A stretch of 64,000 bases of DNA, taken from CAYNYF01 sp964401385. Lineage in GTDB: Bacteria > Planctomycetota > Phycisphaerae > SM23-33. The notes under the pieces are model-generated. The model did not search any database. It saw only the letters and a list, made by a program, of their open reading frames with translations, and was not told where the DNA came from. The stretch covers positions 1 through 64,000 of the forward strand of contig CAYNYF010000004.1 of assembly GCA_964401385.1 (NCBI GenBank). Direction: 5' to 3'. Position numbers and translations under genes: made by a program. Of the stretch, positions 17,440 through 26,998 are shown piece after piece. Position 1 is the stretch's first letter, and each line of letters begins with the position of its first letter.

Positions 17440-18663
17440 GTGCCGGTATTCACGTACAAGGCGGTCGACTCTGCGGGCGCGGCGACGTCCGGGACGGTGT
17501 CCGCGCAGAGCCGCCCGGCCGCGCTGGAACAGGTCAGCCGGAAGGGCCTCCTGCCCGTGTCCATGGGCGAGCAGCAGGCGCCCGGGGCGGCTCACAGCGG
17601 TCGGTCCCTGTCCCTGGGCCGCGGCCGCGTCCCGCAGACGGTGGTGGAGGCGTTTCACCGCGAGTTGGCGAACCTGCTGACCGCCGGGGTGCCCATGATC
17701 CGGGCGCTCAACATCCTCTGCCGGGAGACGTCCCATCCGGTGGGGAAGAAGCAATGGACCGCCATCCACGACGACGTGGCCGGCGGCACGCCGCTGGCCG
17801 ACGCCATGAGCAAGTGGCCGCGGTCCTTCCCCGCCGTGCACGTGGCGATGGTCAGGGCGGGCGAGACCGGCGGCTTCCTGGACGTGGTCCTCATGCAGAT
17901 CGCCGAGTTTCAGTCGCGGCAGCGAAATCTGAAGTCGAAGATCCGCAGCTCGTTCGCGTATCCGGCGGTGCTGGCCGTCCTGGCCGTGGGGGTGCTGACA
18001 TTCCTGATGACGTACTTCATTCCGCGCTTCTCCAGCATCTTCATGGACTTCGGCGGGACCTTGCCTGCCCTGACGCGGGCCATCGTGGCCATCAGCGGGG
18101 CGGTCGTCAACTACGGGCTGGTCGTCGTCCTCGCCATCGCGGTGATCGTCATCCTCCTGCGTCGGGTGCTGAAGAGCCCCTCGGGCGAGCGAATGGCCGA
18201 GCGGGCGATCCTGCGTCTACCCGCCGTGGGCACTATCGTGGCCCGCTTCGCCCTCGTGCGTTTCTGCCGGATGCTGGGCACGCTGCTGGGCGCGGGCGTG
18301 CCGCTGGTGGCCTCCCTTCGCGTCGCCGGCGAGGCCGTCGGCAACGAAACGTTGGCCGACACGGTCCGCAGGGCGATCGAGCGGGTCCAGCAGGGCAAGT
18401 CGCTGGCCCGAAGCCTCGCCAGCAGCCAGAAGCTCTTCCCTGCCTCCGTGGTCGAGATGGTCGCCGTGGCGGAGGAGAGCAGCCGGCTGGACGTCGAGCT
18501 CAAGCGCCTCGCCCTCGTCTACGAAGAGGAGCTGGACCGACGGCTGCGGACGCTGGTGTCTCTGGCCGAGCCGGCGCTGCTGTTCGTCATGGCCGGCATC
18601 GTCGGGACCATCGTCGTCGGCATGCTGCTGCCGGTCTTCACGCTTCAGGAACTGATTCGCTGA
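17440..18663 (+). CDS. gspF: Type II secretion inner-membrane platform protein GspF
   Basis: The start is GTG at 17440 (VPVFTYKAVDSAG), 20 bases after gspE. The 407-residue protein begins with the family hallmark F.YKA.D..G and has the usual two GspF repeats, each with a hydrophobic hairpin (SSFAYPAVLAVLAVGVLTFLMTYFIPRF and the C-terminal AEPALLFVMAGIVGTIVVGMLLPVF). Sequences such as FHRELANLLTAGVPMIRAL and MVRAGETGGFLD are typical. It couples the GspE ATPase to the pseudopilins. Confidence 0.92.
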   Translation: MPVFTYKAVDSAGAATSGTVSAQSRPAALEQVSRKGLLPVSMGEQQAPGAAHSGRSLSLGRGRVPQTVVEAFHRELANLLTAGVPMIRALNILCRETSHPVGKKQWTAIHDDVAGGTPLADAMSKWPRSFPAVHVAMVRAGETGGFLDVVLMQIAEFQSRQRNLKSKIRSSFAYPAVLAVLAVGVLTFLMTYFIPRFSSIFMDFGGTLPALTRAIVAISGAVVNYGLVVVLAIAVIVILLRRVLKSPSGERMAERAILRLPAVGTIVARFALVRFCRMLGTLLGAGVPLVASLRVAGEAVGNETLADTVRRAIERVQQGKSLARSLASSQKLFPASVVEMVAVAEESSRLDVELKRLALVYEEELDRRLRTLVSLAEPALLFVMAGIVGTIVVGMLLPVFTLQELIR

Positions 18664-18675
18664 CAGGAATTTACG

Positions 18676-19134
18676 ATGAACACGAAAACTTGGAAGATCC
18701 TCTTTCGCCCGGGGCAGCCCCGCGGGCGGCACCGCGGCTTCACACTCATCGAGCTGTTGCTGGTGATGGTGATCCTGGCCATTCTGGCGGTCGTGGTCGT
18801 GCCGAAGTTCAGCGGGCGGTCGCAGCAGGCGAAGATCACCGCCGCCCAAACCGACGTCGCGAACCTGGAGCTGGCGATCGACTTGTTCGAGGTGGATTGC
18901 TCCCGCTACCCCACCACGGAGGAGGGGATTGAGGCGTTGGTCCAAGAGCCCTCGGAGCTGCCGGAATGGAAAGGGCCCTACTTGAAACGAGGCGTGCCCA
19001 ACGACCCCTGGCACAACCCGTACGTGTACCGGTGGCCGGGGCAGCACAACACCAGCGGCTACGACCTGTACTCCTACGGACCCGACGGGCAAGACGGCGG
19101 CGGTGATGACATCGACAACTGGTCCCAACGCTGA
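18676..19134 (+). CDS. gspG: Major pseudopilin GspG
   Basis: The 152-residue prepilin has a 21-residue basic leader and the cleavage/methylation motif G-FTLIELLLVMVILAIL; GspO-type peptidase cuts after Gly. The C-terminal domain has the GspG signatures YPTTEEGIEAL, GPYLK, PNDPWHNPYVYR and YDLYSYGPDGQDGGGDDI, including the calcium-site aspartates. It forms the shaft of the pseudopilus. No prepilin peptidase gene lies in the window, so it must be encoded elsewhere. Confidence 0.95.
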   Translation: MNTKTWKILFRPGQPRGRHRGFTLIELLLVMVILAILAVVVVPKFSGRSQQAKITAAQTDVANLELAIDLFEVDCSRYPTTEEGIEALVQEPSELPEWKGPYLKRGVPNDPWHNPYVYRWPGQHNTSGYDLYSYGPDGQDGGGDDIDNWSQR

Positions 19135-19627
19135 CCGCCGCGCGGCGGGCGCGTTCACGCTGCTGGAGCTCATTGTCGTGCTGGTCTTGATCAGCACGGT
19201 CCTGGCGGCCGCCGCGCCGTCACTGCGCGGCTTCGCCCGCGGCAGGCAGACCGCGGACGCGGCCGCACGGATACTCTCTCTGACCCACCTGGCGCGCTCC
19301 CAGGCGGCGACGAGGGGATGCATCCATCGCCTGAACTTCGACGCCGAAACGGGCACGTACTGGCTGACCATGCAGCAGGGCGGGACGTTCGTGGAGATCG
19401 ACAGCAGTCACGGCCGGCACTTCCGGCTGCCCGTCAACGTGTCGGTCGCCTTGGGCTCGGCGTCGGAGGCCGAGCTGTCCTCGTACGTTCAGTTCTACCC
19501 GGACGGCCGATGCGATCAGGCAACGATCGAACTGACCGGTGGCGAAGGGGACATCTTCCAAGTTACGTGCCCCTCGCCAGCGGAGCGGTTCCGGATCGTC
19601 TCACCCTCTCAGGAGGACAGGCCGTGA
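19106..19627 (+). CDS. gspH: Minor pseudopilin, GspH-like
   Basis: The gene overlaps the gspG 3' end by 29 bases. ATG 19106 is preferred over the adjacent GTG 19103. The 173-residue product carries the prepilin motif AFTLLELIVVLVLISTVLAAAAPSL, with Ala instead of the usual Gly before the cleavage site. A small beta-rich domain (RLNFDAETGTYWL … VQFYPDGRCDQATIEL) resembles GspH/FimT proteins. It would cap or prime the pseudopilus. Confidence 0.8.
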   Translation: MTSTTGPNADRRAAGAFTLLELIVVLVLISTVLAAAAPSLRGFARGRQTADAAARILSLTHLARSQAATRGCIHRLNFDAETGTYWLTMQQGGTFVEIDSSHGRHFRLPVNVSVALGSASEAELSSYVQFYPDGRCDQATIELTGGEGDIFQVTCPSPAERFRIVSPSQEDRP

Positions 19628-20028
19628 GGCCGCTATGGACATCCCGCCGGCGGGCCCGCCGCCACCGGGGCTTCACCATCGTGGAGGTCCTGGCCACCCT
19701 GACGTTGGCCGCAATTGTCTTGCCGCCAGCGGTGGACGGCGTGCTCGTGTGCCTGGCGACGGCGGCCCACGCCAAAGACCAGGCCCGCGCCGCCTCACTC
19801 GCCCAGAGCAAGCTGGCCGAGCTGGTGGCCAGCGGCGAGCTGTACGACGCGGAGATGGCGGGCGATTTTGGTGAAGATCTGCCGCAATACACCTGGACCG
19901 CCCAGGTGGGCAACTGGGACGACCCGCGACTGGCCCAACTGGACGTCTCGGTAATCTGGGCTCGGCGTGGGCGGGAGTACAACGTCACCTTGAGCACGCT
20001 GGTGTATACGGGGAGTTCCGGTGAGTAA
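19624..20028 (+). CDS. gspI: Minor pseudopilin, GspI-like
   Basis: GTG at 19624 overlaps the previous stop (gtga). The 134-residue protein has a basic leader, then RGFTIVEVLATLTLAAIVLPPAV, a prepilin N-terminus with Gly at the cut site and the invariant Glu at +5. The remainder is short and fits GspI/PilV-type minor pseudopilins (AQSKLAELVASGE, then a C-terminal LSTLVY). The position between H- and J-like genes supports the assignment more than the sequence does. Confidence 0.75.
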   Translation: MRPLWTSRRRARRHRGFTIVEVLATLTLAAIVLPPAVDGVLVCLATAAHAKDQARAASLAQSKLAELVASGELYDAEMAGDFGEDLPQYTWTAQVGNWDDPRLAQLDVSVIWARRGREYNVTLSTLVYTGSSGE

Positions 20029-20710
20029 TCGCCGCGGACAATCTCGGGCGTTTACGCTGCTGGAGCTGTTGGTGGCGACGGCGATGACGGCCGTGCTGGC
20101 CGGCTCGCTGTATGCGACGCTGCACACCGCGTTCAAGGCGCGGGACACCGCCACCGCGACCGTCGGGCAAATGCGAAAGGCCGAACTGGCGGTCGAGCTG
20201 ATCCGGGCGGACATCGAGTCGGCGGTCGTGCCCAGCGGCATCCTGGCCGGGGCGTTCCTCGGCGAGGACGGGCTGGATGCAGCCGGGCGGCCCGCGGACA
20301 GCCTTCTGCTGCACTGCACCGCCGACGGCGGCGCGGACACTGAGGGCGCCGGGGACATCCGGATGGTGGAGCTGGCCTGCCAGCCGGCGGCGGAAGGCGA
20401 GGGCATGACCCTGCTGCGGCGGCTCACGCTGAACCTGCTGGCGACGCGGGTGGAGCAGCCGGCCGAAGAGGTCCTCTGTAGCGGCGTAAGGTCATTCGAC
20501 CTGAAGTACTTCGACGGGATGGACTGGCAGGATAGCTGGGACTCCGGCGCCCGGGACAACGTCCTGCCCCTGGCCGTGCAGACGACGCTGGAGCTTCTCG
20601 CCGAGGACGGCACGAGCAGTGACGAAGGCGGCTACCTGGTCTTTCGAGTCTTCCAGATTCCGTGCGGCTCGGCAGCGGCCGGCACACAGACGGAGATGGC
20701 CCCCCAATGA
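20021..20710 (+). CDS. gspJ: Minor pseudopilin, GspJ-like
   Basis: GTG at 20021 overlaps the previous gene by 8 bases. The 229-residue product has the prepilin motif AFTLLELLVATAMTAVLAGSLYATL, again with Ala before the cleavage point, and RKAELAVELIRADIESAV followed by a beta-rich C-terminal domain ending RVFQIPCGSA. GspJ forms the tip complex with GspI and GspK; size and neighbours agree. Confidence 0.8.
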   Translation: MSNRRGQSRAFTLLELLVATAMTAVLAGSLYATLHTAFKARDTATATVGQMRKAELAVELIRADIESAVVPSGILAGAFLGEDGLDAAGRPADSLLLHCTADGGADTEGAGDIRMVELACQPAAEGEGMTLLRRLTLNLLATRVEQPAEEVLCSGVRSFDLKYFDGMDWQDSWDSGARDNVLPLAVQTTLELLAEDGTSSDEGGYLVFRVFQIPCGSAAAGTQTEMAPQ

Positions 20711-22143
20711 GACGGCGAATGGCGCGAAGGCCCGGAAATCCCGGCGGCGGATCTGACGGCCTGCGGCCCGACCGACCGGACCGCTGCGCGCATCCCGGAC
20801 GCCGGTGCCGCCGCCGCGGAACCGTGCTCATCGCCACGATGTGGATCCTGATCGTGCTGGCGGGGATGGTGATCGTCCTGGCGGGGGCGATGCGGATCGA
20901 GGGCGCCTGCTCGGCCAACCACGCGGCCCGGCAGCAGGCTTCCGCCATCGAGAGCGGAGCGATCCAGTACGTGCTGGCGAATCTGGACGGGCTGAACGGC
21001 GAGGTGCCCGCGGAAGCCGACATGCCCTGCCAGGGCGTCCAGGTCGGTGGCGGGGCATTCTGGATTCTCCGCCCGGACTACGAAGACGGCCGGCAGGAGG
21101 TCTACGGCCTCGTCGACGAGGCGTCCAAATTGAACCTCAACTACGCTACGTTGGAGATGCTCTCCGACTTGCCGGACATGACGCCGGAGACGGCCGCGTC
21201 GATCCTGGACTGGCGCGATTCCGACAGCAACCTGACCGCCGGCGGGGCCGAGAGCGAGTACTACCTGCTCCTGCCCGACCCGTATGAGTGCAAGAACGCC
21301 CCGCTGGAGACGATCGAGGAGCTGCTGCTGATCAATCTGGCATCGAGGGAGCTGCTGTTCGACGAGGACGCCAACCGCAGCGGCAGGCTCGACGACAACG
21401 AGAACGATGGCGACGAAACCGACCCGCCGGACAACCGCGACGGGAAGCTCGACGCCGGCATCTACAACCTGGTCACCGTCTACAGCTCCGAGCCGAACAC
21501 CGACGCCTCCGGATCGCAGCGGATCAACGTCAATCAGGCCAACACCAGGGACCTGTCCGGCGTGCTGGGGACGTCCGTCTCCGGGGACCGTCTGAGGAAC
21601 ATCCTGAATCGGGCGCGCCTGGGCCGGCCGTTCCAGAACGTCCTGGACTTCTACTACCGCACCGGGATGACCATGGACGAGTTCCAGCCGATCGCCGACC
21701 AGCTCACCACGCAGACCGGCGATACGCTTCGCGGCCTCATCAACGTCAGCACGGCCCCCAGGCAGGTGCTGCTGTGCCTGCCGTCGCTGGAAGAATCGGA
21801 CGTGTCGGCCCTGATTACGGCGCGGTCCGGCGAGAACGTGGACCGGAGCAACATCGCCTGGGTCGCCGAGGCCCTCCCCCAGGAAAAGGCCGTGGGCATC
21901 GCTTCCTATCTCACTGCGCTGTCGTACCAGTTCTCCGCCGACATCGTCTCCGTCGCCGGCAACGGCCGGGCCTTCCGCAGGTGCCGCATCGTCGTCGACG
22001 CCCGCAACAGCCCGCCGACTCTCATCTATTGCCAGGACCTGACCTCGCTGGGATGGCCGCTGCCGCAGGAGATCCTGCGCGAACTTCGCTTCGGCACGCC
22101 CTTGGAAGAGGTGCTTGAGGCGACTTATCAGGAGGTTCGGTAG
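20707..22143 (+). CDS. gspK: Minor pseudopilin GspK
   Basis: ATG at 20707 shares ATGA with the previous stop. The 478-residue protein starts with an unusually long Arg/Pro-rich leader (~37 residues) before GTVLIATMWILIVLAGMVIVLAGAM. Its large domain has helix-hairpin-helix-like segments (LNLNYATLEMLSDLPDMTPETAASILDWRD and a later INVNQANTRDL), as in GspK, with an acidic DDNENDGDETDPPDNRDG stretch that could bind calcium. GspK sits at the tip of the pseudopilus. The Glu normally found at +5 of mature pseudopilins is absent, as is usual for GspK. Confidence 0.85.
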   Translation: MRRRMARRPGNPGGGSDGLRPDRPDRCAHPGRRCRRRGTVLIATMWILIVLAGMVIVLAGAMRIEGACSANHAARQQASAIESGAIQYVLANLDGLNGEVPAEADMPCQGVQVGGGAFWILRPDYEDGRQEVYGLVDEASKLNLNYATLEMLSDLPDMTPETAASILDWRDSDSNLTAGGAESEYYLLLPDPYECKNAPLETIEELLLINLASRELLFDEDANRSGRLDDNENDGDETDPPDNRDGKLDAGIYNLVTVYSSEPNTDASGSQRINVNQANTRDLSGVLGTSVSGDRLRNILNRARLGRPFQNVLDFYYRTGMTMDEFQPIADQLTTQTGDTLRGLINVSTAPRQVLLCLPSLEESDVSALITARSGENVDRSNIAWVAEALPQEKAVGIASYLTALSYQFSADIVSVAGNGRAFRRCRIVVDARNSPPTLIYCQDLTSLGWPLPQEILRELRFGTPLEEVLEATYQEVR

Positions 22144-22144
22144 C

Positions 22145-23635
22145 ATGTTCCGAAGGCGCAAGATGCTCGGTCTGGCCGTTACCGGCCGTTCGATAACGGC
22201 GGTCGAGGTAATCGCCGCCAACGCGGGCGGGCGGTCCAGCCGGGCGGGCGAGTTCGTCTTCGCCGACGGGGCCGGCCTTCAGGAGCCGGTCGCGCTGGGC
22301 GAGGCCCTCAAGCAGTTCCTTCACAAGGAGGGCTTCTCCGCGTCCCGGTGCGTGATCGGCATGGAGGCGAGCTGGCTGACCGCGCGCGAGAAGACACTGC
22401 CGCCCGGCGCCGGAGAGTCGGCCGGGCAGATCCTTTCCCTGATGGTCGAGCAGGAGTATGCGGCCGATCGGAAGGAACTCGTTTTCGATTACGCCCTGGA
22501 GCCGGAGGCGGTCGGCGAGCGCTCGGCCCTGCTCGTGGCCGCGCCGCGGCGGGTCGTGGACCAGCTCACGGCGATGGCCGCCGCCGCCGGTCTGACCGTG
22601 ACCGGAATGACCGCCTCTACCATGGTGCTGGCTGGCTCGGGCGACGGCCCGGCGGACCAGGACCAGCTCGTCCTGCACCTGTTCGGCGGGGGGGCGGAGC
22701 TGGCCATACGGGCCCGCGGCGGGCTGCGGATGATGCGGCGCCTGCCGCTGACGGTTCCGGCCGACGGCAAAGCCGAGCCGCCCTCGGCAGACGGATGGCT
22801 GCGGCAGTTGACCGACGAGATGCGGCGCGTCATCGCGCTGCTGCCGGGCGGGGAGCTGGAGGAGGGCGCGGGGCGGGAGCTGCTGATCTGGGACGAAACC
22901 CGCCTTGACCTCGCGGTCGGGCGCCGGCTCGCCGAGCAGCTCGCGCTGCCCGTCAGGATGTGCGAACTTCCGGAGGGCCTGGACCGCGGCGGGGCAGCGT
23001 CCCCGCCATCGGGCGCCCAGTTCTCCGCGGCGGCGGCGATGGCTTTGGGAGCCCTGCGCGGGCGGCCGCCGGCCGTCGATCTGCTCCATTCGCGGCTGGC
23101 TGCCCGGAAGACGCTCGCCATCGGCAGCAAGCTCGCCTGGGCCGCGGCCGTGGTCGCGGCGCTGGTCGTGGCCGGAACGGTCCTGGCACTGGACTGGCGC
23201 AGCGACCGCCTCGAAGCGGCCGCGCTGGCCGAGAAACTGGACGTCATGGCCGACGACCTTGCCGAAGCGAGGGACGTGATCGCCAAGGTGACCTTCGCCC
23301 GCCCCTGGTACGACCGCCGCCCCAGCTATCTCGACTGCATGCGGGAGCTGACGCTGGCTTTCCCCGAGGTGGGCATCATCTGGACCACCAGCCTGGGCGT
23401 CCAGGAAGACATGCGCGTGGTGCTCTCCGGCAGGGCCGTCAGCGAAACGGCCGTGCTGGACGTGCTGGATAGGCTGAAGGCCAACCCGAAGCTCTCCGAC
23501 GTGATGCCGCTGTACATCCGGCAGGCTGACCGGCAGGGACGCGAGGTGGCCTTCGCCATGAGCCTCACATTCATACAGTCGGATAGAACATGGTCTTCAC
23601 CAAGCGCGAAAAAACCATCATCGCGGCGACGCTAG
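22145..23635 (+). CDS. PilM/PilN-type fusion acting as GspL
   Basis: AGGAGG at 22130-22135 fixes ATG 22145; a longer frame from 22115 lies inside gspK. The first ~320 residues have an actin-like PilM/GspL cytoplasmic fold (MLGLAVTGRSITAVEV …). A transmembrane helix follows at ~330-352 (WAAAVVAALVVAGTVLALDW), then a coiled coil and a PilN-like periplasmic domain. GspL links the ATPase to the periplasmic parts. In type IV pili the two halves are separate proteins, so this is either a true GspL or a PilM-PilN fusion. Length 496. Confidence 0.75.
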   Translation: MFRRRKMLGLAVTGRSITAVEVIAANAGGRSSRAGEFVFADGAGLQEPVALGEALKQFLHKEGFSASRCVIGMEASWLTAREKTLPPGAGESAGQILSLMVEQEYAADRKELVFDYALEPEAVGERSALLVAAPRRVVDQLTAMAAAAGLTVTGMTASTMVLAGSGDGPADQDQLVLHLFGGGAELAIRARGGLRMMRRLPLTVPADGKAEPPSADGWLRQLTDEMRRVIALLPGGELEEGAGRELLIWDETRLDLAVGRRLAEQLALPVRMCELPEGLDRGGAASPPSGAQFSAAAAMALGALRGRPPAVDLLHSRLAARKTLAIGSKLAWAAAVVAALVVAGTVLALDWRSDRLEAAALAEKLDVMADDLAEARDVIAKVTFARPWYDRRPSYLDCMRELTLAFPEVGIIWTTSLGVQEDMRVVLSGRAVSETAVLDVLDRLKANPKLSDVMPLYIRQADRQGREVAFAMSLTFIQSDRTWSSPSAKKPSSRRR

Positions 23636-24165
23636 CCGCCCTGTGCCTGCTGGTGCTGGACGTCTACGTCCTGACGCCGCTGCTGGACGAGCGTGCGGCC
23701 GTCAAGGCCAACGCCGAGCAACTCATGGCGGAGCTGGACAGGGCCGGCAGCCTTCTCCAGCGCCGCCGCCTGCTCGGGCCCAAGTGGCGCGGCATGCTCG
23801 CCGGCGGCATGAAACGCGATCCCACCGAGGCCGAGAGCCAGCTCCTCCGCTCCCTGCGCGACTGGTCGGCCGAGGTGGGCGTGAAGCTCTCGCTGCGGCC
23901 GGAGCGCTCGACGGCGAAGTCGGAGCTGCCCGAGATCGTCGTGCACGCGACCGGCACCGGATCCATGGCCGCCGTCTCCCGGCTGCTGTGGCGGGTCGAG
24001 ACGGCGGCGATTCCCGTCCAGGTGAAGATGCTCCAGCTCGGCAGCCGAAAGCAGGGCACGGACGACCTCTCGCTGCATCTGAGGGTATCCACGCTGTACT
24101 GTCCGCCGGGCGCGGACTCGGCTCCACCGGCCGCTCGTGGTCGCCCGGCCGGAGGAGGTGACTGA
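23590..24165 (+). CDS. PilO/GspM-like platform protein
   Basis: The 191-residue protein has one N-terminal transmembrane helix (TIIAATLAALCLLVLDVYVLTPL), a coiled coil (AAVKANAEQLMAELDRAGSLLQRRR) and a ferredoxin-like periplasmic domain, the layout of GspM and PilO. It overlaps the preceding gene by 46 bases. It would pair with the GspL-like protein in the inner-membrane platform. Sequence conservation in this family is low, so the call leans on topology and position. Confidence 0.7.
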   Translation: MVFTKREKTIIAATLAALCLLVLDVYVLTPLLDERAAVKANAEQLMAELDRAGSLLQRRRLLGPKWRGMLAGGMKRDPTEAESQLLRSLRDWSAEVGVKLSLRPERSTAKSELPEIVVHATGTGSMAAVSRLLWRVETAAIPVQVKMLQLGSRKQGTDDLSLHLRVSTLYCPPGADSAPPAARGRPAGGGD

Positions 24166-24803
24166 TGAACCGCCGGACTCTGCTGCCGCGCGCGGGGGTT
24201 TTCGCCGCCGCCATTGCGGCCCTGGTGCTCGCCGCCGGCTCGGCGCTGCCGGCCGAAACCGACGCGGGCGATTCATGGGATCGCTACCGCGTGCTTGTGG
24301 AACGGAACATGTTCCTCCGCAATCGCAGGCCGCCGCGGCCTCCCGGTCAGTCGGGCGGGCAGACAGTCGTCGTGCGCGACAGCGATCGCGACATCATCCT
24401 GACCGGGATCAGCCGGCGCGACGACGAGTATGTCGCGTTTTTCGAGAACACTGCCACCGGCCTCACCCGCAGGATCCGAACGGGCCAGGCCGTGGGGAAG
24501 GGCAAGATCGGATCCATCACGCTGGACGGCGTGGAGTACGAGCGCGACGGGGCCGTCACCCAGATCGAGGTCGGCCGCAGCCTGACGGGCACGTACGTGG
24601 TCAGGGCGACCACGCGGCCCGCGGCTACCCAGTCGGCCGGACCGCTCTCCGGCCGTCAGGAGCCGGCGACGCAGCCGGCCGAAACCACCACGGATTCCAG
24701 CGCCGCGCCCCCGGCCGCACCCCCGGAGGGCGGCGGCGACTCTGACGTTACGGACATTGAGGAACAAATGCGCCGTCGGCGCGAGCAGGAGCTGAGGAGA
24801 TGA
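24165..24803 (+). CDS. GspC/PilP-like periplasmic connector
   Basis: GGAGGAGGTG precedes ATG 24165, which overlaps the previous stop by one base. The 212-residue product has a signal peptide or anchor (FAAAIAALVLAAGSALPAE). A small HR-like beta domain follows (ILTGISRRDDEYVAFFENTATGLT and IGSITLDGVEYERDG), then a Pro/Ala/Thr-rich tail ending in a charged EEQMRRRREQELRR. This fits a GspC homology region or PilP that contacts the secretin N0 domain. The stop overlaps the secretin start. Confidence 0.65.
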   Translation: MNRRTLLPRAGVFAAAIAALVLAAGSALPAETDAGDSWDRYRVLVERNMFLRNRRPPRPPGQSGGQTVVVRDSDRDIILTGISRRDDEYVAFFENTATGLTRRIRTGQAVGKGKIGSITLDGVEYERDGAVTQIEVGRSLTGTYVVRATTRPAATQSAGPLSGRQEPATQPAETTTDSSAAPPAAPPEGGGDSDVTDIEEQMRRRREQELRR

Positions 24804-26998
24804 TGAACCTAAAGTGCACCACGCGTTCCGGCGGGGCTGCTTACCGCCCGGGCCACGGCGGCGCGTCGTCGCTGCCGGCATGGGCGGCGCTGGCCGCCGT
24901 CTGCTTGTGCGTTCTGCCCGTCGGCCAGGCGAGCGGGCAGGAGCCCGCGACGCAACCGGCGATCGCAACCGCGCCTGCCGCCGTTGAGGCCCCGACCACG
25001 CAGCCGGGCCCGACGACCCTTCCGACCTCCCTGCCGGCCGGCGAGGGCCTGCTGATGAACTTCCAGAACGCCTCGCTTCAGGCCGTGCTGGAGTACCTCT
25101 CGGAGACCGCCGGGCTGGTGATCCTCAACGGGGCCGAGGCCGAGGGCCGCATCACCATCATGAGCCGCAAGCGCGTCGACACCAACGAGGCCATCGCCCT
25201 GCTCGACACCATCCTCAAGGAGAAGGGCTATACCGCCATACGCACCGGGCGGCTGCTGAAGATCGTCACCCTCGCCCAGGCGGCGAAGGAGAACCTGCCC
25301 GTCCACTCGGGCAGCGACCCGTCCGAGGTGCCCATCTCCGACAAGCTCGTCACCCAGATCATCCCGATCCGTTATGCCGACGCGACGAGGCTGAGGACGG
25401 ACCTGACGCCGCTGCTCAGCGTCACGGCCTCCCTGACGGCCAACCAGGCCAGCAACTCGCTGATCCTGATCGACACGCAAACGAACATCCGCCGGATCAT
25501 GCAGGTCATCCGCGCCCTCGACGGCTACATGGCCGGCGAGGGGGAGGTCAAGATCTACCAGCTCAAGTACGCCGACGCCGCCAACACGAGTCGGCTGATC
25601 ACGGAGCTGTTCAAGCAGGACCAGGACCAGGCCCAGGGCCGGCGGGTGTTCATGCCCTTCGGCAGGTTCACGCGCGGCGGTCGGGGCGAGCAGCAGCAGG
25701 ATCAGACGGGTGGGCGGCAGCAGAAGGTCGTCGCGGCCGCCGACGAGCGGACGAACACGCTGGTGGTCAGCGCGCCGCCGGACCTGCTGAAGGTCATAGA
25801 CGCTCTGGTCAAGGAACTGGACTCAGACCCGACCGAAGAGCAGTCGGTGTTCATCTACCCGCTGAAGAACGCCCAGGCAAAGAACCTGGAGACCGTGCTG
25901 AACCAGATTTTCTCTGAGACGACCACGGCCGGGGCGCGCACCACCGGGCGCGCGGCCGTAACGCAGACACGAAGACCATTCTCGACCGGCGCCGCGGCCG
26001 CGCTGCCCGCCGGGGCGGGCGCCGGGGACCTGGCCGGCCAGGTCTTCATTGTGGCGGATGAAGACACCAACTCCCTGCTCGTTCGGACGGCGGCGAAGCA
26101 CGTCGAACGCGTCAAGAAGATCCTGGCCGAGCTGGACCGGCCGATCCGGCAGGTCCTGATCAAGGTCCTCATCGCCGAGGTGACGCACGATGAGCTGCTG
26201 GACTTGGGAACGGAGTTCTCCGCCCTGAACCTCCGACTCGGGGTCACGGGCACGATGACCCTGGACGTCGGCACGGCCGCACGGAGCGGCGGCGTGCTCA
26301 CCGCCGACATGGACGCGGGCCTGTCGGCGACGATCAACGCCCTGCACCGGCTGGGCAAGATGGACGTGCTTTCCCGCCCCTACATCCTCGCCAGCGACAA
26401 TCAGGAGGCCGCCATCACCGTGGGCCAGGAAGTGCCTTTCATCGTGAACACCAGGACCACCGAAACGGGGCAGACCATCAACACGATCCGATACGAGGAC
26501 GTGGGGATCATCCTTTCGGTGACGCCGCACATCAATCCCGAAGGGCTGGTGATCATGGACGTCGCCCCCGAGATCTCCACGCTCACCGATACGACGGTTC
26601 CCATCTCCGAGACGGTCAACGCCACGGTCATCGCCAAGCGGTCCGCGCAGACCCGGGTGGCGGTGAGAGACGGCCAGACGATCGTGATCGGCGGCCTGAT
26701 GGAGAACCGCACCATTGACGATATCCGAAAGGTGCCCGGCCTCGGCGACATCCCCCTGCTGGGCCTGCTGTTTCAGAGGAAGGTCCAGAGCAAGGTCAAG
26801 ACGGAGCTGCTGATCTTCCTCACGCCGCGCGTGGCCAAGCGCCCCGAGGAGCTCAGAAAGATCTCCGAGGCGGAAGAGAAAGGCAGCGAGGCCGTCCAGA
26901 ACGCAGTCGAGTCCGGCGCCTTCGACAAGCACATGCGCGCCATGCGCGGCGGGGCCACCTCGCGGCCGGCGGGAGAGAGAAATGAAGAACAGCCCTAG
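24800..26998 (+). CDS. gspD: Type II secretion secretin GspD
   Basis: The 732-residue outer-membrane channel protein has a signal peptide ending near QASGQ and a Thr/Pro-rich linker. N0 (MNFQNASLQAVLEYLSETAGLVIL) and repeated N1/N2 KH-like domains follow (RYADATRLRTDLTPLL, LKYADAANTSRLITELF, LKNAQAKNLETVLNQIF). The secretin core includes VGQEVPFIVNTRTTETG, VTPHINPEGLVIMDVAPEIS and VPGLGDIPLLGLLFQRK. It forms the gated ring through which folded proteins leave the cell. The last gene, a lipoprotein, overlaps its end. Confidence 0.93.
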   Translation: MMNLKCTTRSGGAAYRPGHGGASSLPAWAALAAVCLCVLPVGQASGQEPATQPAIATAPAAVEAPTTQPGPTTLPTSLPAGEGLLMNFQNASLQAVLEYLSETAGLVILNGAEAEGRITIMSRKRVDTNEAIALLDTILKEKGYTAIRTGRLLKIVTLAQAAKENLPVHSGSDPSEVPISDKLVTQIIPIRYADATRLRTDLTPLLSVTASLTANQASNSLILIDTQTNIRRIMQVIRALDGYMAGEGEVKIYQLKYADAANTSRLITELFKQDQDQAQGRRVFMPFGRFTRGGRGEQQQDQTGGRQQKVVAAADERTNTLVVSAPPDLLKVIDALVKELDSDPTEEQSVFIYPLKNAQAKNLETVLNQIFSETTTAGARTTGRAAVTQTRRPFSTGAAAALPAGAGAGDLAGQVFIVADEDTNSLLVRTAAKHVERVKKILAELDRPIRQVLIKVLIAEVTHDELLDLGTEFSALNLRLGVTGTMTLDVGTAARSGGVLTADMDAGLSATINALHRLGKMDVLSRPYILASDNQEAAITVGQEVPFIVNTRTTETGQTINTIRYEDVGIILSVTPHINPEGLVIMDVAPEISTLTDTTVPISETVNATVIAKRSAQTRVAVRDGQTIVIGGLMENRTIDDIRKVPGLGDIPLLGLLFQRKVQSKVKTELLIFLTPRVAKRPEELRKISEAEEKGSEAVQNAVESGAFDKHMRAMRGGATSRPAGERNEEQP